Under the pieces are notes generated by a model. The model worked only from the letters and a program-made list of their open reading frames with translations. It was not told the DNA's origin and searched no databases. The translations under genes and the position numbers were made by a program. Below are positions 41,983 to 51,032 of a stretch of DNA of 64,000 bases, one piece after another (the stretch's first letter is position 1; every line of letters starts with the position of its first letter). The stretch lies in assembly GCA_023460235.1 (NCBI GenBank), contig JAEWRE010000030.1:52508-116507 (forward strand), read 5' to 3'. This DNA is from Bacillota bacterium (lineage in GTDB: Bacteria; Bacillota; Clostridia; TANB77; CAG-465).

Positions 41983-43977
41983 ATGGCAAGTAAACTTGTT
42001 ATAGTTGAGTCACCATCAAAGGCTAAAACTATAAAAAAATATTTAGGTACAGATTATGAAGTTATTGCGTCACAGGGACATATTATAGATTTACCTGCTA
42101 GTAAGTTTGGTATTGACGTAGAGAATGATTTTAAACCGGATTATATTACAATGAGAGGTAAAGCAAAGATATTAAAAGAGATTAAAGATAAAGCAAAAGG
42201 CAAAAAATATGTATATCTTGCAACCGATCCAGATAGAGAAGGAGAGGCAATTGCTTGGCATCTTAAAAATTCTTTAAATATATCAGATAATGAAAAATGT
42301 AGAATTGAATTTAATGAAATAACAAAAAATGCTGTAAAAAAAGCTGTTGATAATGCAAGAGTAGTTGATCAAAATCTGGTAGATGCTCAACAAGCACGTA
42401 GAATACTAGATAGAATAGTTGGATATAAGCTTTCACCATTATTATGGAAAAAAGTGAAAAAAGGTTTAAGTGCTGGACGTGTTCAATCTGTTGCAGTTAA
42501 AATAATAGTAGACAGAGAAAGAGAAATAGAAAATTTTGTTAAAGAGGAATATTGGAACTTAACAGCAAAATTAAAGCATGAGACAAGTATATTTATTTCA
42601 AAGTTCTATGGAGATACAAATAAAAAAATAGAGCTTAAAAATCAAGAACAAGTTGATAAAATAATAAATGAGATTGATAAAAAAGAATATAAAGTAATAG
42701 ATGTAAAAAAAAGTGAGAAAAAGAGAAATCCTGCACCTCCATTTACTACATCTTCTCTTCAACAGGAAGCTTCAAGAAAACTTGGATTTACTGTAAAGAA
42801 AACTATGATGGTTGCTCAAAAGCTTTATGAAGCTGGATATATCACATATATGAGAACAGATTCAACAAGAATTTCTGATGAAGCAAGAGGTATGGCAAAA
42901 GAATATATATCATCAAAGTTTGGAGAAAATTATTTTAACAATAGATTTTATAAAACTAAACAGACAGCTCAAGATGCTCACGAAGCTATAAGACCAAGTA
43001 ATTTTGAAAGTATATCTAATGTATTTGAAAACACAACAAAAGATGAACAAAAGCTTTACCAATTAATACTTAATAGATTCCTAGCAAGTTTAATGGAAAA
43101 TGCAGTTTATGATACAACAAGGGTAAAAATACAAGTATCTAATTATTTATTTGTTGCAAATGGTAGCATAATAAAATTTGATGGATTTATGAAGCTATAC
43201 ATTGAAGGAAAAGATGATGGTAACAGTAAAAAAGATGATGATAGTGAAGATAATTATGATGATGATAATATTTTACCAAATTTAAAGGTTAGTGATATAT
43301 TAATTCAAAAAGAATTAAAGAAAGAGCAAAAATTTACTGAACCACCTTCAAGATATACTGAAGCAAGTCTTGTTAAAGCATTAGAAGAAAAAGGTATTGG
43401 AAGACCAAGTACTTATGCTCCAACTATTTCTACAATAGTTGATAGATTCTATGTTGAAAAAGAAGCAAAATATTTGATTCCAACAGATTTAGGAAAAATT
43501 GTAAATTCAATAATGGAAGACAACTTTAAAGATATAGTAGATGTTCATTTTACTGCTGATATGGAAGATAAATTAGATAAAGTGGCCGAAAATAATGAAA
43601 ATTATGTTAGTATGTTAAAAGATTTCTATTTTCCATTTATAAAAAATTTAGAAGAAGTAGAAGGAAAAATAGAAAGAGTTAAAATTCCAGAAAAAGAAAC
43701 AGATATAAAATGTGAGCTATGTGGAAGAAATATGGTTATAAAACAAGGAAGGTTTGGAGAATTTTTAGCTTGCCCAGGCTATCCTGAGTGTAAAAATGTA
43801 AAATCAATTGTAAAATCAATTGACATTCCTTGCCCAAAATGCGGCGGTAAAATTTTAGTTAAAAAGACAAAGGCTAAAAGAACATACTATATTTGTGAAA
43901 ATAACAATCAAGCAAATGAGACTAATAAATGCGATTATATCTCATGGAATAAGCCTAAAAAGACTAAAGATTCTTAA
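41983..43977 (+). CDS. topA: DNA topoisomerase I (type IA)
   Basis: The 664-residue protein has the Toprim domain (VIVESPSKAKTIKKYLG, DPDREGEAIAWH at 82-93), the active-site Tyr289 in YITYMRTDSTRIS, and two C-terminal zinc ribbons (CELCGRNMVIKQGRFGEF, and CPKCGGKILVKKTKAK). It relaxes negative supercoils. Zinc-ribbon content is normal for Firmicutes. dprA, a frequent upstream neighbour, is absent. It uses its own promoter. Confidence 0.98.
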   Translation: MASKLVIVESPSKAKTIKKYLGTDYEVIASQGHIIDLPASKFGIDVENDFKPDYITMRGKAKILKEIKDKAKGKKYVYLATDPDREGEAIAWHLKNSLNISDNEKCRIEFNEITKNAVKKAVDNARVVDQNLVDAQQARRILDRIVGYKLSPLLWKKVKKGLSAGRVQSVAVKIIVDREREIENFVKEEYWNLTAKLKHETSIFISKFYGDTNKKIELKNQEQVDKIINEIDKKEYKVIDVKKSEKKRNPAPPFTTSSLQQEASRKLGFTVKKTMMVAQKLYEAGYITYMRTDSTRISDEARGMAKEYISSKFGENYFNNRFYKTKQTAQDAHEAIRPSNFESISNVFENTTKDEQKLYQLILNRFLASLMENAVYDTTRVKIQVSNYLFVANGSIIKFDGFMKLYIEGKDDGNSKKDDDSEDNYDDDNILPNLKVSDILIQKELKKEQKFTEPPSRYTEASLVKALEEKGIGRPSTYAPTISTIVDRFYVEKEAKYLIPTDLGKIVNSIMEDNFKDIVDVHFTADMEDKLDKVAENNENYVSMLKDFYFPFIKNLEEVEGKIERVKIPEKETDIKCELCGRNMVIKQGRFGEFLACPGYPECKNVKSIVKSIDIPCPKCGGKILVKKTKAKRTYYICENNNQANETNKCDYISWNKPKKTKDS

Positions 43978-44072
43978 TAATATTTGTATTACATTAAGAT
44001 TTAGGCATATAATTGTAATAGATAGATATATCTATCTAAAAGTATGAAAAACCTTGCATTAGTAGGAAAGTA

Positions 44073-44109
44073 AAAAGACAGTAACTCTTTATTTGAGTTA
44101 CTGTCTTTT
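44073..44109 (+). terminator. Terminator between topA and the toxN-like gene
   Basis: AAAAGACAGTAACTC (44073-44087) pairs with GAGTTACTGTCTTTT (44095-44109). In type III toxin-antitoxin loci a terminator sits in this place, between antitoxin RNA and toxin, but it could also just end topA. Confidence 0.85.
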
Positions 44110-44232
44110 CTTATAAATAATACAAATTTTTAAAAATAAAAATCATATAAGTATTTACAAACAAAAAATTATATGTTAAAACAGTAAACAAATATTCTTT
44201 TTAAACATTTTGATTTTGAAAAGAGGGGTATT

Positions 44233-44760
44233 ATTTATAAGAAAGTAAAAAACTTCAAATTGTGTATTATAAATGATGTACATATAGAATATTTAAGCAG
44301 TTTTGATTCAAGGGTTCCTATGAATAAAAATCAGACTCGTCCTTTTATTGGAATTATTATACTTGGTGGTTATAATGATTTTTTTGTTCCACTTGCTTCT
44401 CCAAAGGCAAAACATGAGTTAATGTCAAATAAGAAAATGGATATTTACAAAATAGCAGATGGTAAATTAGGCGTATTGAATTTTAATAATATGCTACCAA
44501 TTCCAAAGACAGAGATAATATTTTTTAATATAAATATTGAAAATAATGATAATAATAATGATATAAAGTATAAAACCTTATTAAGAAATCAACTTAATTA
44601 TATAAATGATGATAAACAAAAAAACGTTGAAAAGGCCGAAAATTTATATAAAAGTTATATAAATAATTTCGTTGATAATTCAGTAATAAATAGATGTTGT
44701 AGTTTTAGGTTATTAGAAGAAAAATGTAATGGATGGATATTGAACAAAAAATTAAAATAA
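44233..44760 (+). CDS. toxN: ToxN/AbiQ-type endoribonuclease toxin (type III toxin-antitoxin), start codon uncertain
   Basis: The protein matches ToxN/AbiQ in order: KLCIINDVHIEYLSSFD at the N-terminus, RPFIGIIILGGYNDFFVPLA, the catalytic SPK (S-P-K in LASPKAKHELM), DGKLGVLNFNNMLPIPKTEI, and near the end CSFRLLEEKCNGW. ToxN cuts RNA and is held inactive by small RNA pseudoknots (ToxI). The frame is open back to 44224. The first conventional start is TTG at 44260, which would cut off the strand that begins KNFKL. A GAGGGG site (44224-44229) points to a start near 44233, where the codon is ATT. No ToxI repeat array is evident upstream. It is therefore either an orphan, a weakly expressed toxin or a decayed gene. 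Confidence 0.78.
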   Translation: MYKKVKNFKLCIINDVHIEYLSSFDSRVPMNKNQTRPFIGIIILGGYNDFFVPLASPKAKHELMSNKKMDIYKIADGKLGVLNFNNMLPIPKTEIIFFNINIENNDNNNDIKYKTLLRNQLNYINDDKQKNVEKAENLYKSYINNFVDNSVINRCCSFRLLEEKCNGWILNKKLK

Positions 44761-44820
44761 TTCTTTATTTTAATAATAAAAAAATACTACTGTTGTTATG
44801 GTTAACCTGCTTAGAATTGC

Positions 44821-44848
44821 TTGATTTTTTATAAAAATGTTGTATAAT
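44821..44848 (+). promoter_or_regulatory. Sigma-A promoter of the frr operon
   Basis: TTGATT (44821-44826) and TATAAT (44843-44848) are 16 bases apart, 30 bases before the frr ATG. Confidence 0.7.
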
Positions 44849-44878
44849 ATTATTGTGTTTAACTTAGGAGGTTAATTT

Positions 44879-45427
44879 ATGGATTATAGTATAATCGAAG
44901 ATAAAATGGATAAAACAATTTTTCACTTAGAAGAAGAACTTTCAAATATAAGAGCAGGTAGAGCAAATCCAGCTATTTTAAATAAAATAATGGTTGAATA
45001 TTATGGAGCACTTACACCAATAAATCAAGTTGGATCTATATCTGTTCCAGAACCAAGACAAATATTAATTACACCATGGGATAAAAGTGTAGTTGGTGCT
45101 ATAAATAAAGCAATTCAACAATCAGATATTGGATTAAATCCAATGAATGATGGAAATTCTATAAGACTTACTTTCCCAGAATTAAATGAAGAAAGAAGAA
45201 GAGATTTATCAAAACAAATTAAGAACCTTGGAGAAGAAACAAAAATAGCAATTAGAAATATAAGAAGAGATTCAATTGATGATGCTAAATCAGAACAAAA
45301 AGCTAATACTATAACTGAAGATGAATTAAAAGTTGCTGAAGAAAAAATTCAGAAAATAACAGATAAATATGTTGATAATGTTGATAAACTTGTTTCAAAT
45401 AAAGAAAAAGAAATAATGGAAGTATAG
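44879..45427 (+). CDS. frr: Ribosome-recycling factor
   Basis: The 182-residue protein has LSNIRAGRANPAILNKIMVE, ILITPWDKSVVGAINKAIQQ and LTFPELNEERRRDLSKQIK, the RRF signatures. RRF with EF-G splits post-termination ribosomes. In Firmicutes frr usually follows pyrH and precedes uppS and cdsA; here neither pyrH nor uppS is present and cdsA follows after 14 bases. Confidence 0.97.
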   Translation: MDYSIIEDKMDKTIFHLEEELSNIRAGRANPAILNKIMVEYYGALTPINQVGSISVPEPRQILITPWDKSVVGAINKAIQQSDIGLNPMNDGNSIRLTFPELNEERRRDLSKQIKNLGEETKIAIRNIRRDSIDDAKSEQKANTITEDELKVAEEKIQKITDKYVDNVDKLVSNKEKEIMEV

Positions 45428-45441
45428 TAAGGGTTGATAGA

Positions 45442-46263
45442 GTGAATAAAAGATTAATGTCAAGTATAATATTTATGGCGATATTAATACTAATAATGAT
45501 AATAAATAAGCCTGTTTTAGATACAATAGTAATAACTTCACTTTCAATACTTGGAATATATGAATTTAATAAGGCTTTTAAGGGTATTGGATATAATCTT
45601 ATTGGTTGGGTTGGATATCTTTCTTGTAGTTTAATTTTCACAATGGGTGGACTAATGGACGATACAAGTAAGATATTACTTATAAAAATTGGACTTCCTG
45701 CAATGCTTATAGCTATTTTCATATATGTTATTGTAACTAATATGAAAAGAAATGTAATTGATGTGGCACTTACGCTGCTTTCACTCATATATATTCCTTT
45801 CATGTTATCATTTTTAAAATTAATTCTTATGATGGATAATGGAAGATTATTAATATGGTTTGTCTTTATGGGCGCTTTTGCCAGTGATACCTTTGGATAT
45901 GCAATTGGTACTAAGTTTGGAAAGCATAAATTATGTCCAGACATTAGTCCTAAAAAGACAGTCGAAGGTTCAATTGGTGGTATTATAGGAGTAATACTAT
46001 CATATATTATAATAACACTAATAGCAAATAGTAGTTACTTTGGAATGAATTTAAATATGCTTTCTGTTTTGCTTGCAGGAGTTATTGTAGGAATAGCAGG
46101 GCAATTTGGAGATCTTTCTGCATCTGCAATTAAAAGATTCTGTAAAATTAAAGATTTTAGTAATATCATGCCTGGTCATGGTGGAATCTTAGATAGATTT
46201 GACAGTATTTTATTTGCTGCACCTGTTGTTTACATGTTTTTAAAACTATATGTATTTATGTAG
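45442..46263 (+). CDS. cdsA: Phosphatidate cytidylyltransferase
   Basis: The GTG start at 45442 gives 273 residues with seven or eight membrane segments. The CDP-alcohol signature appears as SPKKTVEGSIGG, then GDLSASAIKRFCKIKDFSN and PGHGGILDRFDS. It makes CDP-diacylglycerol for phospholipid synthesis. It is coupled with frr and rseP in one operon. Confidence 0.96.
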   Translation: MNKRLMSSIIFMAILILIMIINKPVLDTIVITSLSILGIYEFNKAFKGIGYNLIGWVGYLSCSLIFTMGGLMDDTSKILLIKIGLPAMLIAIFIYVIVTNMKRNVIDVALTLLSLIYIPFMLSFLKLILMMDNGRLLIWFVFMGAFASDTFGYAIGTKFGKHKLCPDISPKKTVEGSIGGIIGVILSYIIITLIANSSYFGMNLNMLSVLLAGVIVGIAGQFGDLSASAIKRFCKIKDFSNIMPGHGGILDRFDSILFAAPVVYMFLKLYVFM

Positions 46264-46287
46264 TTAAAATTTTAAGGAGGAATGAGT

Positions 46288-47553
46288 TTGCTTAGCGGTA
46301 TTTATTATTTTGCTCTAACAATTATAAAATTACTTGTCATATTAGGGATAGTTACTACGATACATGAGTTTGGTCATTTTATATTTGCTAAATTATTTAA
46401 AATTGGAGTAAATGAATTTTCTATAGGGTTTGGTCCTAAGATTTTTCAAAAAAAAGTTAAAGAAACCTATTATTCAATAAGATGTATTCCACTTGGTGGA
46501 TTTTGTGCAATTGAAGGAGAAGGTGGAGATTCAGAAAGAGAAGATTCTTTTACTAAAAAGAACATCTTTCAAAAGGTAATTGTATTAGTTATGGGTGCTA
46601 CTTTTAATGCAATTCTTGCTATAGCAATATTTTTACTTGTAGCGTTTTCTAGTACAACATTTAATACAAAGATAACTGACTTTGCCGGAAATTCTGTTTT
46701 AAAGCAAGCAGGATTAAAAGAAGGAGACATTGTTAATTCTGTTGATGGAGAAAAGACTAATTTACTTGCTCAGATAATAAATTACAAAGCACAAGAGAAG
46801 AAGCCTGTTAATATTGAGTATACAAGAGATGGGGAAAAACATAGTGCTACAGTTGAAGATGCAATAAAAGATATTGGCTATATAGGAATTTCATTTAGAA
46901 TATCAGATGATAAGACTTATGGAACTAATATAGTTGATATGGTAGCATCTGGAAATAGTGCACTTAAAGCTGGTATAAAATCAGGAGATAAAATAGTTTC
47001 AATTAATAATATACCAACTGAGACTTCAGGTGACATAGTTGAAATTGTAAAACAAAATCCAAATAAAACACTTGATTTTGAGATAGAAAGAAATTCTGAG
47101 ATTATCCATAAAGAAGTTGTACCAAGTTCAAAATTAGGATTTGACTTAGGAATAGCTAATACAGAAGAAGTTAAGACTACATTACCACTTGCAATTTCAT
47201 CATCATTTGAAAGTGTAAAGAACATTGTTGGTTCATATGTTGATCTATTCAGGGGCAAAGTTGGAGTAAAAGACATGTCTGGAATAGTTGGAATTGGTGA
47301 AGTTGTATCAAAAACAAGTGGATTTTTAGATTTCATAAATTTACTTGGAATAATTAGTTTAGCTATTGGAGCTGCTAACTTAATGCCATTTCCGCCACTT
47401 GATGGAGGAAAAGTAGTTATAGTTATAGGCGAAACAATAACTCGTAAGAAATTACCAATTAAAGCAGAGGCAATTATATCATATATTGGCTTTGGTGCTT
47501 TAATCTTACTTACACTTATTGTAACATATAACGATATTATGAGAATATTTTAA
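46288..47553 (+). CDS. rseP: RIP metalloprotease RseP (site-2 protease)
   Basis: The start is TTG at 46288, 7 bases after AAGGAGG; the ATG two codons upstream is too close to the site. The ~421-residue protein has the zinc motif TIHEFGHFIFAKL, a first PDZ-like region, a second PDZ-like region and the C-terminal NLMPFPPLDGGKV that completes the active site. Such proteases cut anti-sigma factors or pheromones within the membrane. dxr, often between cdsA and rseP, is missing. Confidence 0.95.
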   Translation: MLSGIYYFALTIIKLLVILGIVTTIHEFGHFIFAKLFKIGVNEFSIGFGPKIFQKKVKETYYSIRCIPLGGFCAIEGEGGDSEREDSFTKKNIFQKVIVLVMGATFNAILAIAIFLLVAFSSTTFNTKITDFAGNSVLKQAGLKEGDIVNSVDGEKTNLLAQIINYKAQEKKPVNIEYTRDGEKHSATVEDAIKDIGYIGISFRISDDKTYGTNIVDMVASGNSALKAGIKSGDKIVSINNIPTETSGDIVEIVKQNPNKTLDFEIERNSEIIHKEVVPSSKLGFDLGIANTEEVKTTLPLAISSSFESVKNIVGSYVDLFRGKVGVKDMSGIVGIGEVVSKTSGFLDFINLLGIISLAIGAANLMPFPPLDGGKVVIVIGETITRKKLPIKAEAIISYIGFGALILLTLIVTYNDIMRIF

Positions 47554-47555
47554 TA

Positions 47556-47592
47556 ATAATGGCCAGCATGTTTTAAATTGCTGGTCATTAAA
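47556..47592 (+). terminator. Terminator after rseP
   Basis: TAATGGCCAGCA pairs with TGCTGGTCATTA (47579-47590), with one G-T pair and a TTTT near the end. Confidence 0.75.
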
Positions 47593-47612
47593 TTTTATTG
47601 GAGGAATTAATA

Positions 47613-48470
47613 ATGAATATTGAATTAGAAACTAATGAAGTTGGCGCTGAAATAACAAGTTTGAAATTTAATGGAATAGAAAAAATACATCAAGGAGAAA
47701 AAATCTTAGATAAAGATAGAAATGTATTTTGGAAGAGGCATGCTCCTGTTTTATTCCCTATAGTTGGAAGTCTAAAAGAAAATAAAACTAAAATAAATAA
47801 TAAAGAATATTTTATGGGGCAACATGGATTTGCAAGAGATATGAAATTTGAGGTTATAGAAAAAAGTAGTACTACTCATTCATATGTATTAAAATCTTCA
47901 TCAGAGACTTTTAAAATGTACCCATTTGACTTTACATTATACATAACATACACAATTAATAATAGTACGTTAATTATAGAGTATAAAGTTATAAATAATG
48001 GAGATGAAGATATGCCATTTGGAATAGGTGGACATCCAGCCTTTATTTGTGATTTTATAAATAAAAATAGTTATATTAAATTTGAAGAAGATCAGCAAGA
48101 TATTCAATTTTTACAATTAAATAATGGTCTAATAAAAGATAGTTTTGTTAATTTAGATATAATAAAAGAAGACAAAATAATCAAACTTTCAAATGAACTT
48201 TTTGAAAATGATGCAATAATTATGCAAAATGTTAAAGGTAAAAATTTATATCTAATAGAAGATGATAAAAAAATATTAAAGTTTGATTTTAATGAATTTC
48301 CATATTTAGCGTTATGGTCAAAAAAAGATGCTCCATTTGTCTGTATTGAACCATGGTATTCAATTGCTGATAAAGTAAGTTCAGATGGAATATATGAAGA
48401 TAAAACAGGAATAAGAAGATTAAAAAAAGATGAGAGTTTTGAATGTAGATATGAAATTGAGTTTATGTAA
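47613..48470 (+). CDS. Aldose 1-epimerase family protein (LacX-like)
   Basis: The ATG at 47613 follows GGAGGAATT, giving 285 residues; an upstream TTG is inside the site. The fold is recognised by RHAPVLFPIVGSLKENK, GQHGFARDMKFEV, MPFGIGGHPAF and LALWSKKDAPFVCIEPW. The two His and Glu residues (H in GQHGFA, H in GGHPAF, E in CIEPW) are the active-site set. It interconverts alpha and beta hexoses or a phosphorylated sugar. It has no close partner. Confidence 0.9.
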   Translation: MNIELETNEVGAEITSLKFNGIEKIHQGEKILDKDRNVFWKRHAPVLFPIVGSLKENKTKINNKEYFMGQHGFARDMKFEVIEKSSTTHSYVLKSSSETFKMYPFDFTLYITYTINNSTLIIEYKVINNGDEDMPFGIGGHPAFICDFINKNSYIKFEEDQQDIQFLQLNNGLIKDSFVNLDIIKEDKIIKLSNELFENDAIIMQNVKGKNLYLIEDDKKILKFDFNEFPYLALWSKKDAPFVCIEPWYSIADKVSSDGIYEDKTGIRRLKKDESFECRYEIEFM

Positions 48471-48591
48471 CTAGTGAAAAAACTCATTAAAAGCATAATT
48501 ACAAGATGATTACTTTAAATTGTTTATAAAATTAAATCATAAAAATTAATGAGACAAGTATAATATATTGTAGAGAATAGGAGGAATTCTT

Positions 48592-48843
48592 ATGCAATAT
48601 TTTGTACTTGTTTTAACTATAATAGCTGTAATTATAGTAGCAAAGTTTCTTTCATGGCCATTTAAGACAATAATAAAATTATTATTAAATATAGCATTTG
48701 GACTAGTTTTAATAATTTTAGTTAATACATTTGGTGTAAGTATTGGATTACATATACCTTTTAACATTGTAACTGCTTTAATTGCAGGTTTACTTGGAAT
48801 ACCTGGGGTTTTATGCCTTATAGTATTAAATTATATTTTTTAA
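48592..48843 (+). CDS. bofA: BofA family pro-sigma-K processing inhibitor
   Basis: The 83-residue membrane protein ends with FGVSIGLHIPFNIVTALIAG then LLGIPGVLCL, the BofA signature. Two or three hydrophobic segments cover the length. In Bacillus BofA with SpoIVFA holds SpoIVFB inactive in the outer forespore membrane. GGAGGAATT precedes the ATG. It lies upstream of the germination pair sleB-ypeB. Confidence 0.88.
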   Translation: MQYFVLVLTIIAVIIVAKFLSWPFKTIIKLLLNIAFGLVLIILVNTFGVSIGLHIPFNIVTALIAGLLGIPGVLCLIVLNYIF

Positions 48844-48947
48844 ATTAAAAATAACATTAAAATAATTTATAAAAAGTAGCAAATTGTATATATGATAATA
48901 AATTGGTAAAAAATATAACTAAACAAAAATATTTTTTGGAGGTTAAA

Positions 48948-49508
48948 ATGAAATTTACCAAATTTAAGAAGTATATAGTTTGCTCTTTTTCTGTGTTTAT
49001 ATTACTTCTACTTCTATACATATCAACAAATACGAACAATATATTTGATTATTTAAAAAATAGTATTCAAGATAAAATATATGCTGCAACAAAAACTGCT
49101 CAAAGCTCGACTAGCACAAAAACAGCATCAACTGTTGGAGATATGACACAACTTCTTGCTAGATTAGTAAATGGTGAGGCAAGAGGAGAATCATATCAGG
49201 GACAGGTTGCTGTTGCAGCAGTTGTTTTAAATAGAGTAAAGAGTCCATTATTTCCAAATACAATTGCTGGTGTTATATATCAAAAGGGGCAATTTTCGTG
49301 TGTTACAGATGGACAAATCAATAAAGCTATTTCAAAGGACTCTACAGTATATAAGGCTGCAAAAGAAGCAATGTCAGGCGCAGATCCAACAAATGGTGCA
49401 CTTTATTTTTATAATCCTAAAACGGCAAAAAGTAAATGGCTATTCTCTTTAAAAACTGTGGCTACAATTGGAAGTCATAGATTCGCTGTTCCGCCAGGGG
49501 GTAAGTAA
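48948..49508 (+). CDS. sleB: Spore cortex-lytic enzyme SleB-like
   Basis: The ATG at 48948 follows TTGGAGG and gives 186 residues. An N-terminal membrane helix or signal (~10-26) is followed by the Hydrolase_2 domain: LLARLVNGEARGESYQGQVA with the catalytic Glu, VVLNRVKSPLFPNTIAGVIY and ALYFYNPKTAKSKW. It lacks the peptidoglycan-binding repeat found in Bacillus SleB. The next gene, ypeB, starts immediately after its stop, as in the standard germination operon. Confidence 0.92.
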   Translation: MKFTKFKKYIVCSFSVFILLLLLYISTNTNNIFDYLKNSIQDKIYAATKTAQSSTSTKTASTVGDMTQLLARLVNGEARGESYQGQVAVAAVVLNRVKSPLFPNTIAGVIYQKGQFSCVTDGQINKAISKDSTVYKAAKEAMSGADPTNGALYFYNPKTAKSKWLFSLKTVATIGSHRFAVPPGGK

Positions 49509-50900
49509 ATGATAGAAAAAATTGAAGATAAATTAAATGATTTTAAGGAAAAAGTTGATAAAAAATTTATTGGTGTTTATACATTTTTAGTATTTGGTTT
49601 AGTATGCGTTTTTGCAATGGACATGAGCAATAACTTTAAGAGACAAAAACAACAAATGCAAGATGAATATAACAGGGCAATGTATGAAGTTGTATCGTAT
49701 GTTAATAATGTAGAAACCGAACTTGCAAAATTACAGGTTACCACTACAACTAAATTTACATCAACAACATTAGCTAGTATATGGAAACAATCTAGTATGG
49801 CAAAGGAAAATCTAGAACAGTTACCTGCAGATCAACAAGCACTTTCAAATTCAGCAAAATATTTAGCACAAGTAAGTGATTTTTCATATTCACTAATGAA
49901 GCAGACTATTTCTGGAGAAAAGATAACAGATGAAGAATATGATCAGATTTCACAGATATATGATAGTTCAAAAGAACTTGCAGATGTAATGCAAGCAATA
50001 TATGATGATTTAAATAATGGAAGAATTAAGTGGGATGAGTTAAAAGATTCAAGTAATCAAAAGCTTCCTACTGTGAATGTTGCAGAATCAGTATCAAATA
50101 TAGATAACATAGGAAAAACATTCCAAAATTATGAAGGATTAATATATGATGGTGCATACTCTGATCATTTACTTACATCAACACCAAAATCACTTGCAAG
50201 TGATGCAGATGTGAGTCAGGATCAAGCAAGAGCATATATAACTGAATTATTTGGAACTGATAATATAGAATACATAAATGATCAAGGAGAATCTAGTGGA
50301 TTAATAGATTTATACAAGTTTAATGTAAAATTTGTAAATGAAAAGTCTGAGAGAAATATTAGTATTACAAAGAAAGGTTGTAAACTGTATTTAATGATAA
50401 GTGATAGAAAAGTTGAAAATGAAGATATTTCAATGGATGATGCAAAACAAAAAGGATTAGAATTTTTAGGAAAACTTGGAATTACTGATGTAAAAGATAC
50501 ATATTATTTAAAGACAGAAAATATGGCAATAATTAATTATGCTGCAGTTCAAGATGGTGTAACCCTTTATCCTGATCTTATTAAAGTAAAAATTGCGTTA
50601 GATGATGGAGAAGTATGTTCAGCAGAATTACAAGGTTATATATTTAATCATGTTACAAGAACTGATATTAAACCAACTAATTCAATTGAAAAGGCACGAG
50701 CCGTTATAAATAAAAATATAGCAATAACTAGTGAAGGTCTTGCAATAATACCTACTGAATCTAAAAATGAAATACTGACATATGAGTTTAAAGGCAAAAT
50801 TGACAAACGTGAATTTATAATATATATTAATACAGAAACTCTACAAGAAGAAGAAGTATTTTTAATTTTAAATACTCCTGGTGGTATACTTACAATGTAA
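49509..50900 (+). CDS. ypeB: Germination protein YpeB
   Basis: The 463-residue protein has an N-terminal membrane helix (~20-37) followed by a long helical region (KRQKQQMQDEYNRAMYEVVS, and later SSAKYLAQVSD-type repeats) and C-terminal PepSY-like domains (KGLEFLGKLGITDVKDTYYL, GVTLYPDLIKVKIALDDGEV). YpeB protects and is needed for SleB in the spore inner membrane. It begins 1 base after sleB ends. Confidence 0.95.
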   Translation: MIEKIEDKLNDFKEKVDKKFIGVYTFLVFGLVCVFAMDMSNNFKRQKQQMQDEYNRAMYEVVSYVNNVETELAKLQVTTTTKFTSTTLASIWKQSSMAKENLEQLPADQQALSNSAKYLAQVSDFSYSLMKQTISGEKITDEEYDQISQIYDSSKELADVMQAIYDDLNNGRIKWDELKDSSNQKLPTVNVAESVSNIDNIGKTFQNYEGLIYDGAYSDHLLTSTPKSLASDADVSQDQARAYITELFGTDNIEYINDQGESSGLIDLYKFNVKFVNEKSERNISITKKGCKLYLMISDRKVENEDISMDDAKQKGLEFLGKLGITDVKDTYYLKTENMAIINYAAVQDGVTLYPDLIKVKIALDDGEVCSAELQGYIFNHVTRTDIKPTNSIEKARAVINKNIAITSEGLAIIPTESKNEILTYEFKGKIDKREFIIYINTETLQEEEVFLILNTPGGILTM

Positions 50901-50977
50901 CAAATTATGTAAAATAAGATATTCAAAGATATTTATATATTAATATTGTATATTTTCGACAAATAGTAATAATTTTC

Positions 50978-51006
50978 TTGACTTTTTAGTATATTAATTA
51001 TAAAAT
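50978..51006 (+). promoter_or_regulatory. Sigma-A promoter of corA
   Basis: TTGACT (50978-50983) and TAAAAT (51001-51006) are 17 bases apart. Confidence 0.65.
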
Positions 51007-51032
51007 ATATACGTTAAAGGAGTGTGAGAAAA

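Noticed and set aside
44019..44038. Perfect 20-base palindrome downstream of topA
   Set aside because: It is made of ATAG/CTAT alternations and can arise by chance in AT-rich DNA. It has no T-run and no repeats, so I did not call it an antitoxin unit.
45309..45944. Minus-strand open frame opposite frr and cdsA
   Set aside because: It lies antisense to two well-supported genes and has a composition typical of antisense frames.
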